A stretch of DNA of 64,000 nucleotides, taken from Pseudomonadota bacterium (GTDB taxonomy: Bacteria > Pseudomonadota > Gammaproteobacteria > Steroidobacterales > Steroidobacteraceae). Both the position numbers and the translations under genes were made by a program. Location of the stretch: contig JAEYUC010000046.1 in the NCBI GenBank assembly GCA_023433705.1, positions 1 through 64,000 of the forward strand, written 5' to 3'. Positions 37,090-45,466 of this stretch are shown in pieces (within the stretch, counting starts at the first letter, position 1; each line of letters opens with the position of its first letter). Below the pieces are notes generated by a model that did no database searches, was not told the origin of the DNA, and worked only from the letters and a program-made list of their open reading frames with translations.

Positions 37090-37695
37090 CTACGGGACGT
37101 GATAGCCCACTGCCCGGAGCGCGCCGGCCACCCAGATGAGAGGCAGTCCCACGATCGCGGTCGGGTCTTCCGTGTCGATGCGTTCGAACAGCGTGATGCC
37201 GAGCGCTTCGGCCTTGAAGCCGCCCGCACAGTCGAAGGGCTTCTCGCGCTCGATGTAGCGGTCGATCTCCGCTTCCGACAGCGGCCGCAGTTTCACCGCC
37301 GTGGTGTCGACGTGCGAGAGCTTCACGCCGGTCGCGATGCAGCGCACGGTGCAGGCCGTGTAGAACTCGGCGGACGAACCCGACAGCAGCCTGAGTTGCT
37401 CGCGGCAATTGGCCGCGTTGCCCGGCTTGCTGAGGATCGTGGTGCTGGTCGCCGGCACCTGGTCGCCCCCGATCACGATCGCATCCGGGAACCGGGTCGC
37501 CACCGCTTCGGCCTTGACCTCGGCCAGCCGGAAGGCGCGCCCGCGCGGCGATTCGCCGCGGACTTCGCCCTCGTCGACCTCCGGACTGACGGTCGTGAAT
37601 TCCAGGCCGAAGCGCTGCAGCAGCGCGGCCCGGTACCGGGAAGTGGAGGCAAGGATCAGGGTGCGCGCAGGCGCCATGGGGGCTCCATCAGACAT
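37090..37695 (-). CDS. yceF: Maf/YceF nucleoside triphosphate pyrophosphatase
   Basis: Maf family house-cleaning pyrophosphatase, 201 residues. Motifs: LILASTSRYRAALLQRFGLEF, SPEVDEGEVRGESPRGRAFRLA, IGGDQV, LSKPG, TAVKLRPLSEAEIDRYIE and DCAGGFKAEALG. Next to yceD-rpmF the YceF subfamily (7-methyl-GTP pyrophosphatase in E. coli) is the likely type. The active-site loop reads GGDQVPATS where many members have GSDQVA, so substrate preference is uncertain. Divergent from yceD; convergent with rluC. Confidence 0.9.
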   Translation of the reverse strand: MSDGAPMAPARTLILASTSRYRAALLQRFGLEFTTVSPEVDEGEVRGESPRGRAFRLAEVKAEAVATRFPDAIVIGGDQVPATSTTILSKPGNAANCREQLRLLSGSSAEFYTACTVRCIATGVKLSHVDTTAVKLRPLSEAEIDRYIEREKPFDCAGGFKAEALGITLFERIDTEDPTAIVGLPLIWVAGALRAVGYHVP

Positions 37696-37740
37696 GGGGA
37701 ATCAATCGCGTAAAAACAAAGGCTTAGAGTTAATCTTATT

Positions 37741-37769
37741 TTGACTTGGGGGGACTCGGTCCCTATCAT
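37741..37769 (+). promoter_or_regulatory. Sigma-70 promoter of yceD-rpmF-plsX-fabH
   Basis: TTGACT (37741-37746), a 17-base spacer, and TATCAT (37764-37769): five of six matches in both boxes. The expected start of transcription is around 37775-37777, only two to four bases before the yceD ATG at 37779. Confidence 0.75.
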
Positions 37770-37778
37770 ACGCGCCCC

Positions 37779-38324
37779 ATGTCACTGGGCTGGTCTCGGC
37801 GCGCTCCCGTCGACACGTTGGCAGGCACCGAAGCGAAGATCGACTTCACGATCCCGCTCGACGAGCTGCCCCGCGTTGCCCGCGAGCTTGCGAGTGCCGA
37901 AGGTACGGCGACAGGCACGGTCCGGTTCTCCCGCCAGATGGGCAGGGCAGTCGCGGATCTGCAGGTGAGCGCGCAGCCCCAGGTGGTTTGCCAGCGCTGC
38001 ATGCAGCCGATGCGCTGGCCGGTCGAAGTGAAGTCGCGCATCGCGCTGGTCAGCGATTACGACGCGGCCGACCGCGTGCCGGATGGGCTGGAAGTTTTTA
38101 TGGTCGAGGCCGATAGCGTCAGCGTTCGCGATCTCGTCGACGAGGAAGTCTTGCTCGCGCTGCCGCACGTGGCGCGACACGAAGAAGGCACCGAATGCGC
38201 CGGCCGCAAGGTCGAGCTACCCGGTGAGCAGAGCTCGCCGGCGGACGCGGAGTCGGACTCGGACTCGGACTCGGAAGTTCAGAAACCGTTTGCACAGTTG
38301 GGCGAACTGTTGAAACGCAAGTAG
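37779..38324 (+). CDS. yceD: YceD family (DUF177) protein
   Basis: 181 residues with DUF177 core CQRCMQPMRWPVEV and a later cysteine in TECAGRK. In bacteria and plastids this family affects 23S rRNA accumulation; its gene sits before rpmF, as here. The C-terminal part holds a small acidic repeat (SDSDSDSE, from GACTCG triplet-pair repeats) before KPFAQLGELLKRK. ATG 37779 agrees with relatives but leaves almost no leader after the predicted promoter; the frame is open from 37746. Confidence 0.88.
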   Translation: MSLGWSRRAPVDTLAGTEAKIDFTIPLDELPRVARELASAEGTATGTVRFSRQMGRAVADLQVSAQPQVVCQRCMQPMRWPVEVKSRIALVSDYDAADRVPDGLEVFMVEADSVSVRDLVDEEVLLALPHVARHEEGTECAGRKVELPGEQSSPADAESDSDSDSEVQKPFAQLGELLKRK

Positions 38325-38348
38325 GTAGTCGCCCCAGAGGATTGGTAC

Positions 38349-38543
38349 ATGCCCGTTCAGAAGAGTCGTAAAACGCCGTCCAAGCGCGGCATGCATCGTT
38401 CGCACGACGCCTTGTCGAAGCCCGCACTGTCCGTCGATCCGCAGTCGGGCGAAACCCACCTGCGCCATCGCATTACTCCGGACGGTTTCTATCGCGGCAA
38501 GCGCGTCATCGAAAAACCGGCCGAAGTCGAAACCGAAGAATAG
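38349..38543 (+). CDS. rpmF: 50S ribosomal protein L32
   Basis: 64 residues: [41 protein letters not shown]. This is the cysteine-free form of L32 typical of proteobacteria. It lies between yceD and plsX, the usual ribosome-to-fatty-acid linkage. Confidence 0.97.
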   Translation: MPVQKSRKTPSKRGMHRSHDALSKPALSVDPQSGETHLRHRITPDGFYRGKRVIEKPAEVETEE

Positions 38544-38580
38544 TTACTGCCTGCGGCCTCCGGGTCCGCGCAAGTAACGC

Positions 38581-39594
38581 ATGGCGTCCATCGCCGTCGA
38601 TGTGATGAGTGGCGACAGCGGTGCGCCGGAGTGTCTACCCGGCGCGCTGCGCGCGCTCGTCGACGATTCCTCCCTCGAGTTGATCCTCGTGGGTGATCCC
38701 GCCGTCATCGAACCTGCGCTCGCGAGTGCGCCGGCCGGCGTGCGCGCGCGCGCGGCCGCGCATCCCGCCGCGAGCGTGGTCGGGATGTCGGAGCATCCGC
38801 GCGAGGCGATCCGCCGTCGCAAGGATTCGTCGATGCGCATCGCGATCGACCTCGTGAAGGAAGGTCGGGCCGGGGGCATGGTCAGTGCCGGCAATACCGG
38901 CGCGCTGACCGCGATGGCGCACTTCGTTCTCAAGACCGTTGGTCCCGTCGAACGTGCGCCGATCATGTCGTCGGTGCCCGCGCACAACGGGCGACACACG
39001 CACATCCTCGATCTTGGCGCGAATTCGAAGGCCTCCGCGCTGCAGCTCGCTCAGTTCGCCACGATGGGTTCGATCGTCGCACGCGATGTGTACGGCATCG
39101 CGAATCCGCGCGTGGGCCTGCTCAACATCGGGGAAGAGGAATCCAAGGGTCACGAGATCGTGCAGGAAGCCCACGAGCTCATGCGCGCGTCGAGCATCAA
39201 CTACGTGGGATTCGTCGAAGGTCACGACATCTTCGACGAGAAGGTGGACGTCGTGGTCACGGACGGCTTCACGGGCAACGTCGCGCTCAAGACGATGGAG
39301 GGACTCGCCAAACTCATCGTCGAGCAGATGCGCACGGAGTTCTCGCGCGACGTGGCGAGCAAGTTTTCGGGGTTGCTAGCCCGTCCGGTCCTGCGCCGCG
39401 TGGGCGAGAAGCTCGATCCGCGCCGCTACAACGGCGCATGCATGGTGGGACTCACGGGTGTCGTGGTAAAAAGCCACGGCAGCGCGGACCGCGTGGCATT
39501 TGCCCAGGCGATCGCGACGGCCGCGACGGCGATGCGGCGGGGACTGCCCACGGCCATCGCCAATGCCCTGGTCGACGACCAGGCGAACAAATAG
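38581..39594 (+). CDS. plsX: Phosphate acyltransferase PlsX
   Basis: Converts acyl-ACP to acyl-phosphate for phospholipid synthesis. The 337 residues contain IAVDVMSGDSG, SMRIAIDLVKEGRAGGMVSAG with NTGAL, ILDLGAN, VGLLNIGEEESKG, DVVVTDGFTGNVALKTMEG and RYNGACMVGLTGVVVKSHGS. It precedes fabH by 17 bases. Confidence 0.97.
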   Translation: MASIAVDVMSGDSGAPECLPGALRALVDDSSLELILVGDPAVIEPALASAPAGVRARAAAHPAASVVGMSEHPREAIRRRKDSSMRIAIDLVKEGRAGGMVSAGNTGALTAMAHFVLKTVGPVERAPIMSSVPAHNGRHTHILDLGANSKASALQLAQFATMGSIVARDVYGIANPRVGLLNIGEEESKGHEIVQEAHELMRASSINYVGFVEGHDIFDEKVDVVVTDGFTGNVALKTMEGLAKLIVEQMRTEFSRDVASKFSGLLARPVLRRVGEKLDPRRYNGACMVGLTGVVVKSHGSADRVAFAQAIATAATAMRRGLPTAIANALVDDQANK

Positions 39595-39611
39595 AGAGAC
39601 GAAGGCAAAAC

Positions 39612-40586
39612 ATGTACTCACGCATCGCCGGCACGGGTTCCTATCTGCCGGAGCAGGTCGTCACGAACTTCGATCTCGAGAAGAAGATGGATACCACCGA
39701 CGAGTGGATCCGTACCCGCACGGGCATCGAGCGCCGCCACATCGCGGCCCCGGGTCAAACTACCGTCGACCTGGCGGAGATCGCCGCGCGCCGCGCGATC
39801 GAAGCCGCCGGCGTCACGCCCGCGGAAATCGACTTCATCGTGTTCGGCACGACGACACCGGACCTCGTGTTTCCCAACTGCGCGGTGCTGCTGCAGGAGC
39901 GCCTCGGCGCGCGCGGCTGCCCGGCGTTCTCGGTCGAGACGGCTTGCAGCGGATTCATCTACGCGCTGTCGATCGCCGACAAGTTCATCAAGGTGGGCGA
40001 GGCCAAGTGCGCCCTCGTGATCGGCGCCGAGACCCTCTCGCGCATCACCAACTGGAACGATCGCAGCACGGCCGTGTTGTTCGCGGACGGCGCGGGCGCG
40101 GTCGTGCTCAAGCCCTCGGCCGAGCCGGGCCTCATGAGCACGCACCTGCATGCGGACGGCGGTTACAAGGACCTGCTGTACGTCGAGAGCGGTGTGTCGA
40201 AGGGGTTCAAGGTGGATCCCGCGACCAACCAGGTCGACATCGGCATCAAGATGGCGGGCAGCGAAGTCTTCAAGGTCGCCGTCCAGAAGCTCGGCGGCGC
40301 GGTCGACGAGGCGCTCGCGGCCAACGGACTCGAGAAGTCCGCGGTCGACTGGCTGATCCCGCACCAGGCGAACATCCGCATCATCGGCGCGATGGCCAAG
40401 CGGCTGGAGCTGCCGATGGAGCGGGTCATCGTGACCGTGCAGGACCACGGCAACACGTCCGCGGCCTCCGTGCCGCTCGCGCTCGACATCGGCGTGCGCG
40501 ACGGTCGCGTGAAGCGCGGCCACCTGCTGCTGCTCGAAGCCTTCGGCGGCGGCTTTACGTGGGGCTCCGCGCTGGTCAGGTATTAA
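39612..40586 (+). CDS. fabH: Beta-ketoacyl-ACP synthase III
   Basis: Starts fatty acid synthesis by condensing acetyl-CoA with malonyl-ACP. The catalytic triad is complete: Cys112 (VETACSGF), His251 (PHQANIRI) and Asn281 (DHGNTSAAS). Start ATG 39612 gives 324 residues beginning MYSRIAGTGSYLP. The usual next genes fabD-fabG-acpP are absent; a terminator-like hairpin follows directly, and then a two-component cluster on the other strand. Confidence 0.97.
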   Translation: MYSRIAGTGSYLPEQVVTNFDLEKKMDTTDEWIRTRTGIERRHIAAPGQTTVDLAEIAARRAIEAAGVTPAEIDFIVFGTTTPDLVFPNCAVLLQERLGARGCPAFSVETACSGFIYALSIADKFIKVGEAKCALVIGAETLSRITNWNDRSTAVLFADGAGAVVLKPSAEPGLMSTHLHADGGYKDLLYVESGVSKGFKVDPATNQVDIGIKMAGSEVFKVAVQKLGGAVDEALAANGLEKSAVDWLIPHQANIRIIGAMAKRLELPMERVIVTVQDHGNTSAASVPLALDIGVRDGRVKRGHLLLLEAFGGGFTWGSALVRY

Positions 40587-40589
40587 TGA

Positions 40590-40613
40590 ATGGGGGGCAG
40601 CCCCCATGCTTTT
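40590..40613 (+). terminator. Intrinsic terminator after fabH
   Basis: ATGGGGG-GCAG-CCCCCAT stem-loop (40590-40607) followed by GCTTTT, three bases past the fabH stop. It also lies at the end of the convergent response regulator gene, which it may serve weakly. Confidence 0.7.
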
Positions 40614-41184
40614 ATCGGCTCGCAACCTTCAATTCGCGCTCCAGATCGTCGAGCAGCGACTGCACGTCCATTTCGCTGGTTTCGTCGAGCGAGATGGCGC
40701 CGTCTTCGTCGAGGTCGATCTTCGTGATGCCCGGATTCGCCTTCTCGAGCTCCTCGAGCAGGTTCTGCGCTTTCTGGTGTTCCTGCAGCAGCCGGCGGCT
40801 CTGCGCCACCAGCTTCTTGTGCTGCAGTCCCTGCAGGATCGTCGCCTGCAGTTCCTTCGGGTGGCAGGGCTTGAGCAGAAAGCGGTAGACCTCGCCCTCG
40901 TTGATCGCGCGCACCGCGGCTTCCAGGTCAGCCTGTCCTGACAGGATCATGCGGATCGTGTTCGGCCATTGCTTGCGCACTTCCGCCAGGAACTGGCTGC
41001 CGGTCATGCCGGGCATGCGTTCGTCGGAGACGACAACATCGATGTTGTTGCCCGCGAGGATCATCAGGCCCTGCTGGGCCGACTCCGCGGTGAAGATGTG
41101 GAACTGGCTGCGATCCAGGCTGCGCACCAGCGCCGCCGTGAGATTCGGCTCATCGTCCACCAGCAGGATGTTGCTCTTTTCCAT
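40612..41184 (-). CDS. Response regulator, REC plus coiled-coil tail
   Basis: 190 residues: a receiver domain (4-122; acidic pocket Asp10-Asp11, phosphoacceptor Asp54, Thr/Ser82, Lys105 in RFLLKPC), then a helical, probably coiled-coil tail (about 125-190) with an acidic end. No DNA-binding or enzymatic output is present, so it may act through protein contact. It is the last gene of the signalling operon. ATG 41184 is chosen; the frame continues upstream to 41235. Confidence 0.88.
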   Translation of the reverse strand: MEKSNILLVDDEPNLTAALVRSLDRSQFHIFTAESAQQGLMILAGNNIDVVVSDERMPGMTGSQFLAEVRKQWPNTIRMILSGQADLEAAVRAINEGEVYRFLLKPCHPKELQATILQGLQHKKLVAQSRRLLQEHQKAQNLLEELEKANPGITKIDLDEDGAISLDETSEMDVQSLLDDLERELKVASR

Positions 41185-41209
41185 GACGGTTACCTTTTCG
41201 AACTTGGGT

Positions 41210-42361
41210 CTAGTCGACCACTTTGACTGAAACACGAATGGGTTCCGCGACGCCGACGCCGCTCGCGACGGCCTTGAGCCGTTCGAGCACGGTGGCGGTC
41301 ACTTCGGTGCCGCGCGGCACGAGACGGATACCGCGGGCGCTCATCACGTCCGCGTCGATCGTCATGCCTATCTCGAGATCGCGCAGCGTGACCGAACGCG
41401 TCATGACGAGACCGCTGTCGTCCGACAGCGTCTTGACCATGGCCTGCGTGATCGCGGGCGGCAGGCCGGGCGCGGCCTGGTTCACGAGCTGCGCGGCCTG
41501 ATCCGGGATGCGTCCCTGGCTCACGTGATGATCGAACTTGATCGCGGCCCACAGGATCGCGGCGCCGACTTTCTCCGGTTTCCACGTCGACGGATCGCCG
41601 TCGAGGGTGCCCGCCGCGGGCGTCTGCATCTGTCCTGCAACCATGCCGGCGACCGCTTCGAGCCGCGGGATCGTGCCGAGTAGTTTGCTCGCGATCTCGG
41701 GATGTGATTCGAAGAGCCTGCGTTCCTCGTTGCTGAGGGCCTGGCCCCCGTAGGCGCGCGCCAGCAGGTCCGGCGGCAGCGTGATGCAGCCGAGCTGCGA
41801 GATCATGGCCGCGAGGTGGTACTGCCACATGCCCGGCAGCAGCCCCAGCGCGGCGGCGCCGCTCTCGGCGTAACGCTGGATCTGCGCGGCGCGGCGTTGC
41901 GCGGCCGGGTTGATGAGCCCGAGCACGTTTACCAGCACCTTCACGGTTGCGTTCAACGTGTTCTCGAGCAGGTGCTTCTCGGCGTTGATGAGCCGGTACT
42001 GATCGATGCCGTTCTGGATCACACCGAGCAACGTTTCCGAATTGCACGGCTTCAACAGGAAGCGGAACACGCGGCCCTCGTTGACCGCGGCGATCGTCGA
42101 TTCGAGATCGGCCTGTCCCGAGAGCACCATGCGCACGGTCTGCGGCGCGAGCGTATTGACTTGCGCAAGGAAGCGCGCGCCGTCCATCTCCGGCATGCGC
42201 ATGTCGGAGACGACCACGGCGAAAGGACCCTGCGAGCGGATCATCTCGAGACCCGCGGCGCCGCTGGTCGCCGTCTCGAGATCGACGCGATTGCGCAGCT
42301 GCCGGCGGATGCCGTCGAGCACGTTCGGCTCATCGTCCACGAACAACACGCGCTCTCTCAC
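41210..42361 (-). CDS. Response regulator with degenerate HD-type output domain
   Basis: 383 residues. Receiver domain 3-122 with phosphoacceptor Asp53 and Lys104 in FLLKPC. The second half follows the layout of HD-domain/HD-GYP regulators (NPAAQRRAAQIQRYAE, LSNEERRLFESHPEIASKLL), but the metal-binding His-Asp pair is replaced: YHLAAMISQLG (181-191) stands where HDIG is expected, and no GYP is present. Phosphodiesterase activity is therefore unlikely. A C-terminal beta domain (LRDLEIGMTIDADVMSA) follows. The start is GTG 42361, overlapping the upstream stop by four bases. Confidence 0.83.
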   Translation of the reverse strand: MRERVLFVDDEPNVLDGIRRQLRNRVDLETATSGAAGLEMIRSQGPFAVVVSDMRMPEMDGARFLAQVNTLAPQTVRMVLSGQADLESTIAAVNEGRVFRFLLKPCNSETLLGVIQNGIDQYRLINAEKHLLENTLNATVKVLVNVLGLINPAAQRRAAQIQRYAESGAAALGLLPGMWQYHLAAMISQLGCITLPPDLLARAYGGQALSNEERRLFESHPEIASKLLGTIPRLEAVAGMVAGQMQTPAAGTLDGDPSTWKPEKVGAAILWAAIKFDHHVSQGRIPDQAAQLVNQAAPGLPPAITQAMVKTLSDDSGLVMTRSVTLRDLEIGMTIDADVMSARGIRLVPRGTEVTATVLERLKAVASGVGVAEPIRVSVKVVD

Positions 42362-43596
42362 GATGGCTTTCTCCCGGCGCTTCTGGCGGCGCTTTCCCTG
42401 GCGATTGCCGCGACGCACAGCTCGCGCCAGTCGTTCCAGCGATCGGCGCGGTTGCACTTCGCGAGATAGTCGACGTTGAGGCGCAGTCCCGCGGCGTGCG
42501 GATCGGTCGCGTCCGGATGGTTCGAGATCCGGTCGGCGACGTGCACGATGCCCGGCAGCCCGAACTCACCGGTGGCCTGCTCGGGATCCTCATGGAACGC
42601 GATCGCCTCGGCGATCGTATTCGGCAGACCCCAGAGGCCGACGAGATACGCGCCGACGTCGGAGTGCGAGGCCTGCAGCTCGAGCGTTTCGATCTCGTGG
42701 CTCGCGCCGGGATTGTCGCCCGCGAGCTCGAGCACGCGTTCGTATTCGGCCGGCATGCCCATCGCGAGCACGAGCTTGCCGATGTCGTGCAGCATGCCCG
42801 CGAGGAATGCGGCCGCGACCTGGTCCTTGTCCATGCCTTCTTCGATCGCGATGCGATGCGCGGCGGCCGCCGTGGCGACACTGTGCGACCAGAGTTTTTC
42901 CAGGCTGAAGCCGCGCACCTGCGGCGTTTCGCCCCCGGAGAAGATGCCCTGGCCGAGCACCAGCGCCATGATGCGATCGAGGCCGAGCAGGGCGCCGGCG
43001 CGCCCGACGTCGGCCACCGGCTTCGCGAGCCCGAAGTACGCCGAGTTGACCAGCTTGAGCAGGCGCGCCGTCATCGACGGGTCGCTCGAGATGATCTTCG
43101 CCACGTCGTCCATGTCGGCCGTCGGGCTCTTGAGGCATTCAACCAGCTGCTGGTAGGTCGCCGGCAGGGTCGGTAGCTTGTTGATGCGAGCGACCAGCGT
43201 CTTCACCGCCGGGTTGCCCGCGAGATCGCGCAGCGCGAACGCGCGCGCGATCGTGCCCTGCAGGATCTCCGCGTCACAGGGCTTGGAGAGGAACTGGTGC
43301 GACACGCCCAGCGCCTTCATCACGGATTCGGTCTCGGCCTGGCCGGAGAGGATCAGGCGGATGGTGTCGGGGAAGTCGCGCTGCACGACCTCGAGCAATT
43401 CCGCGCCGCTCATGCCGGGCATGCGCATGTCGGTCACGACGACTTCGCACGGCTCCTGCTTGAGCGACTGGAGCGCTTCCTGCGCGCTGCCGACGAACTT
43501 CATGTTCCACTCGTTGCGCTTGGGGCGAAGCATGCGCTTCAGTCCCTCGAGCACGCGTGGCTCGTCGTCGACGAATATGACGCGGATTGCGTTCAA
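42358..43596 (-). CDS. Response regulator with HDOD output domain
   Basis: 412 residues: receiver domain (4-122; Asp56, Lys105 in FLSKPC), then an HDOD domain (about 135-335) containing KLPTLPATYQQL, SDPSMTARLLKLVNSAYFG and GMLHDIGKLVLAM (HDIG 270-273). HDOD proteins act in signalling with mostly unknown biochemistry. The stop overlaps the next regulator's GTG, and the start overlaps the kinase stop, so kinase and regulators are coupled. Confidence 0.88.
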   Translation of the reverse strand: MNAIRVIFVDDEPRVLEGLKRMLRPKRNEWNMKFVGSAQEALQSLKQEPCEVVVTDMRMPGMSGAELLEVVQRDFPDTIRLILSGQAETESVMKALGVSHQFLSKPCDAEILQGTIARAFALRDLAGNPAVKTLVARINKLPTLPATYQQLVECLKSPTADMDDVAKIISSDPSMTARLLKLVNSAYFGLAKPVADVGRAGALLGLDRIMALVLGQGIFSGGETPQVRGFSLEKLWSHSVATAAAAHRIAIEEGMDKDQVAAAFLAGMLHDIGKLVLAMGMPAEYERVLELAGDNPGASHEIETLELQASHSDVGAYLVGLWGLPNTIAEAIAFHEDPEQATGEFGLPGIVHVADRISNHPDATDPHAAGLRLNVDYLAKCNRADRWNDWRELCVAAIARESAARSAGRKPS

Positions 43597-45221
43597 GCAG
43601 CGGCCCCCGCCGCGGATTCGCTGTCGGTCTTCGCGCCGCCGATCGGCAGTCTGATGATGAACGTGGTGCCGGCGCCCGGTGCGCTAACTACCTTGATCGT
43701 TCCCCCGTGTTTGTCGACGATGACGTTGTGGGCGATCGCGAGGCCCTGGCCCGTGCCCTTGCCGACTTCCTTCGTCGTGAAGAACGGATCGAAGATGCGC
43801 TGCTGGATGTGCGGCGGCATGCCGCAGCCCGAGTCGCTGATCTCCACGATGGCCCAGTCGCCGTCCGGGCGCGTCTTGACGCGGATCTTGCCCTTGCCCT
43901 TGCCGCCGTCGCCGACCACGTCGCCGATGGCATGCGCGGCGTTGACGACGATGTTGAGCACCACCTGGTTGAACTCGGCGGGCGAGCAATGCACCTGCGG
44001 CAGGTTCGAGTCGAGGTCGAGCTCGACCTCGGCCACGTATTTCCACTCGTTGCTGGCGACGGTAATCGTGCTCTGGATCGCGCGATTGAGGTCGGTCGCG
44101 GTCTTCTCGCGCGCCGGGTGCGAGAACTCCTTCATCGCACGCACGATCTTGGCGACGCGGTCCACGCCCTCGAGCGACTGGTTGAGCGCGCGCGGAATTT
44201 CTTCCTTGAGATAGTCGAAGTCCGCGTCATCGAGCGCCTTGCGCGCCGGGGCTCCGCCGGCTTCGACGAGTTGCCCGAGCAGCCCATCGAGCTCGCCGAA
44301 CGACTCCTTGAGGAAACGCAGGTTGTCGCCGACGTACTGCGTCGGCGTGTTGATCTCGTGCGCGATGCCCGCGGCGAGCTGACCGATGGCCTCCAGCTTC
44401 TGCGCCTGGCGCAAGTTGTCCTCGAGACGGTCGCGCTCCTCCAGCGTCTGCTTGAGCATCGAGATGTCGGTGATGCAGCCCTCCCAGCCCGCGAAGGCCT
44501 GCGAGGATTCATATAGAGGAGCGGCGTTGACGAGCACGTTGAGCGTGTTGCCGCGGCAATCGTGCAGCGGCGTTTCCCAGCTCTCGACCATGCGCTGGCG
44601 CGAGATCAGGTCGAGGAAGTGCGAACGTTTCGCCGGCTCGAACAACAGGTCGAGGAAGTTGACCTGGTCGAGTGCGATGCCCTGGCACGAGAGCAGCTTC
44701 AAACACGCGGCGTTCGCGGTCTTGAGCGCCCCGTCCTTGTTCGCGGTGAACAGCGCGACCGGCACGTTGTTGAAGAGATCCTGGTAGCGGCGCGTGGCGC
44801 GCACCAGGTCGCGATGGAAGTTGTTGCGCTCGACAGAATACGAAACGATGCGCGAGAGCATGCCGGCGTTGACGCGGCGCTTCTCGAGATAGTCCTGCGC
44901 GCCTTCGCGCACGGCGGTCAGTCCCTGTTTGTAGTCGTCGGAACCGGTGAGCACGATGATCGGTGTCAGGTCCGCGATGGCCTTCAGCGCGCGCAGCGCC
45001 TGCAGCCCCGTCGCATCGGGCAGGCCGAGGTCGAGCAACACGAGGTCGTATTCGAACTTGCACAGCCGGTCGGCGGCATCGGCCGCGGTCTGCACCCACT
45101 CGCAATCGACCTCGTTGAGGCCTGCGTCCTTGAGGTGTCGCTCGACGACGCGGGCGTCGGCCGAATTGTCCTCGACTAACAACAGGCGGATCTTGCGGAT
45201 ATCGAAATCGTCGCTGCTCAT
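43593..45221 (-). CDS. REC-PAS sensor histidine kinase
   Basis: 542 residues: N-terminal receiver domain (12-130; Asp64, Lys114), PAS domain (about 145-262), a coiled coil, and a histidine kinase with phosphoacceptor His288 in GIAHEINTPTQ. ATPase boxes follow: N box NQVVLNIVVNAAHAI, G1 DSGCGMPP, G2 GTGQGLAIAHN. No signal peptide or TM helix, so it is cytoplasmic and itself regulated through phosphorylation by another kinase. It heads the operon with three regulators. ATG 45221 is chosen over an upstream ATG at 45278. Confidence 0.9.
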   Translation of the reverse strand: MSSDDFDIRKIRLLLVEDNSADARVVERHLKDAGLNEVDCEWVQTAADAADRLCKFEYDLVLLDLGLPDATGLQALRALKAIADLTPIIVLTGSDDYKQGLTAVREGAQDYLEKRRVNAGMLSRIVSYSVERNNFHRDLVRATRRYQDLFNNVPVALFTANKDGALKTANAACLKLLSCQGIALDQVNFLDLLFEPAKRSHFLDLISRQRMVESWETPLHDCRGNTLNVLVNAAPLYESSQAFAGWEGCITDISMLKQTLEERDRLEDNLRQAQKLEAIGQLAAGIAHEINTPTQYVGDNLRFLKESFGELDGLLGQLVEAGGAPARKALDDADFDYLKEEIPRALNQSLEGVDRVAKIVRAMKEFSHPAREKTATDLNRAIQSTITVASNEWKYVAEVELDLDSNLPQVHCSPAEFNQVVLNIVVNAAHAIGDVVGDGGKGKGKIRVKTRPDGDWAIVEISDSGCGMPPHIQQRIFDPFFTTKEVGKGTGQGLAIAHNVIVDKHGGTIKVVSAPGAGTTFIIRLPIGGAKTDSESAAGAAA

Positions 45222-45466
45222 CGGCGCACTTTTGACCTGGTGTGGCGGGATGACATCTCGAGTCCACGGCGCAGGCATCCCGGCACTGCGCCACAGCTGT
45301 CATATCGGCGTGCCGGGTGAATATCTTGAGCAGCGGCGGCCCCTTGCCGCCCGAATCGATGCAGGTCACATATCGGCCTCGGAGCCGTCCCGCTTGAGCC
45401 CCGCAGGAGGTGTTTCGGGCTCCAGAGTCCGCCCGGGCGGCCGATTCCGTATCGCAGCCCAATCAA

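Noticed and set aside
45222..45466. Possible promoters or operators between the two divergent histidine kinase genes (repeated CATATCGGC)
   Set aside because: Two short similar stretches are seen, but neither gives a convincing -35/-10 pair or symmetry; not reported as a site.
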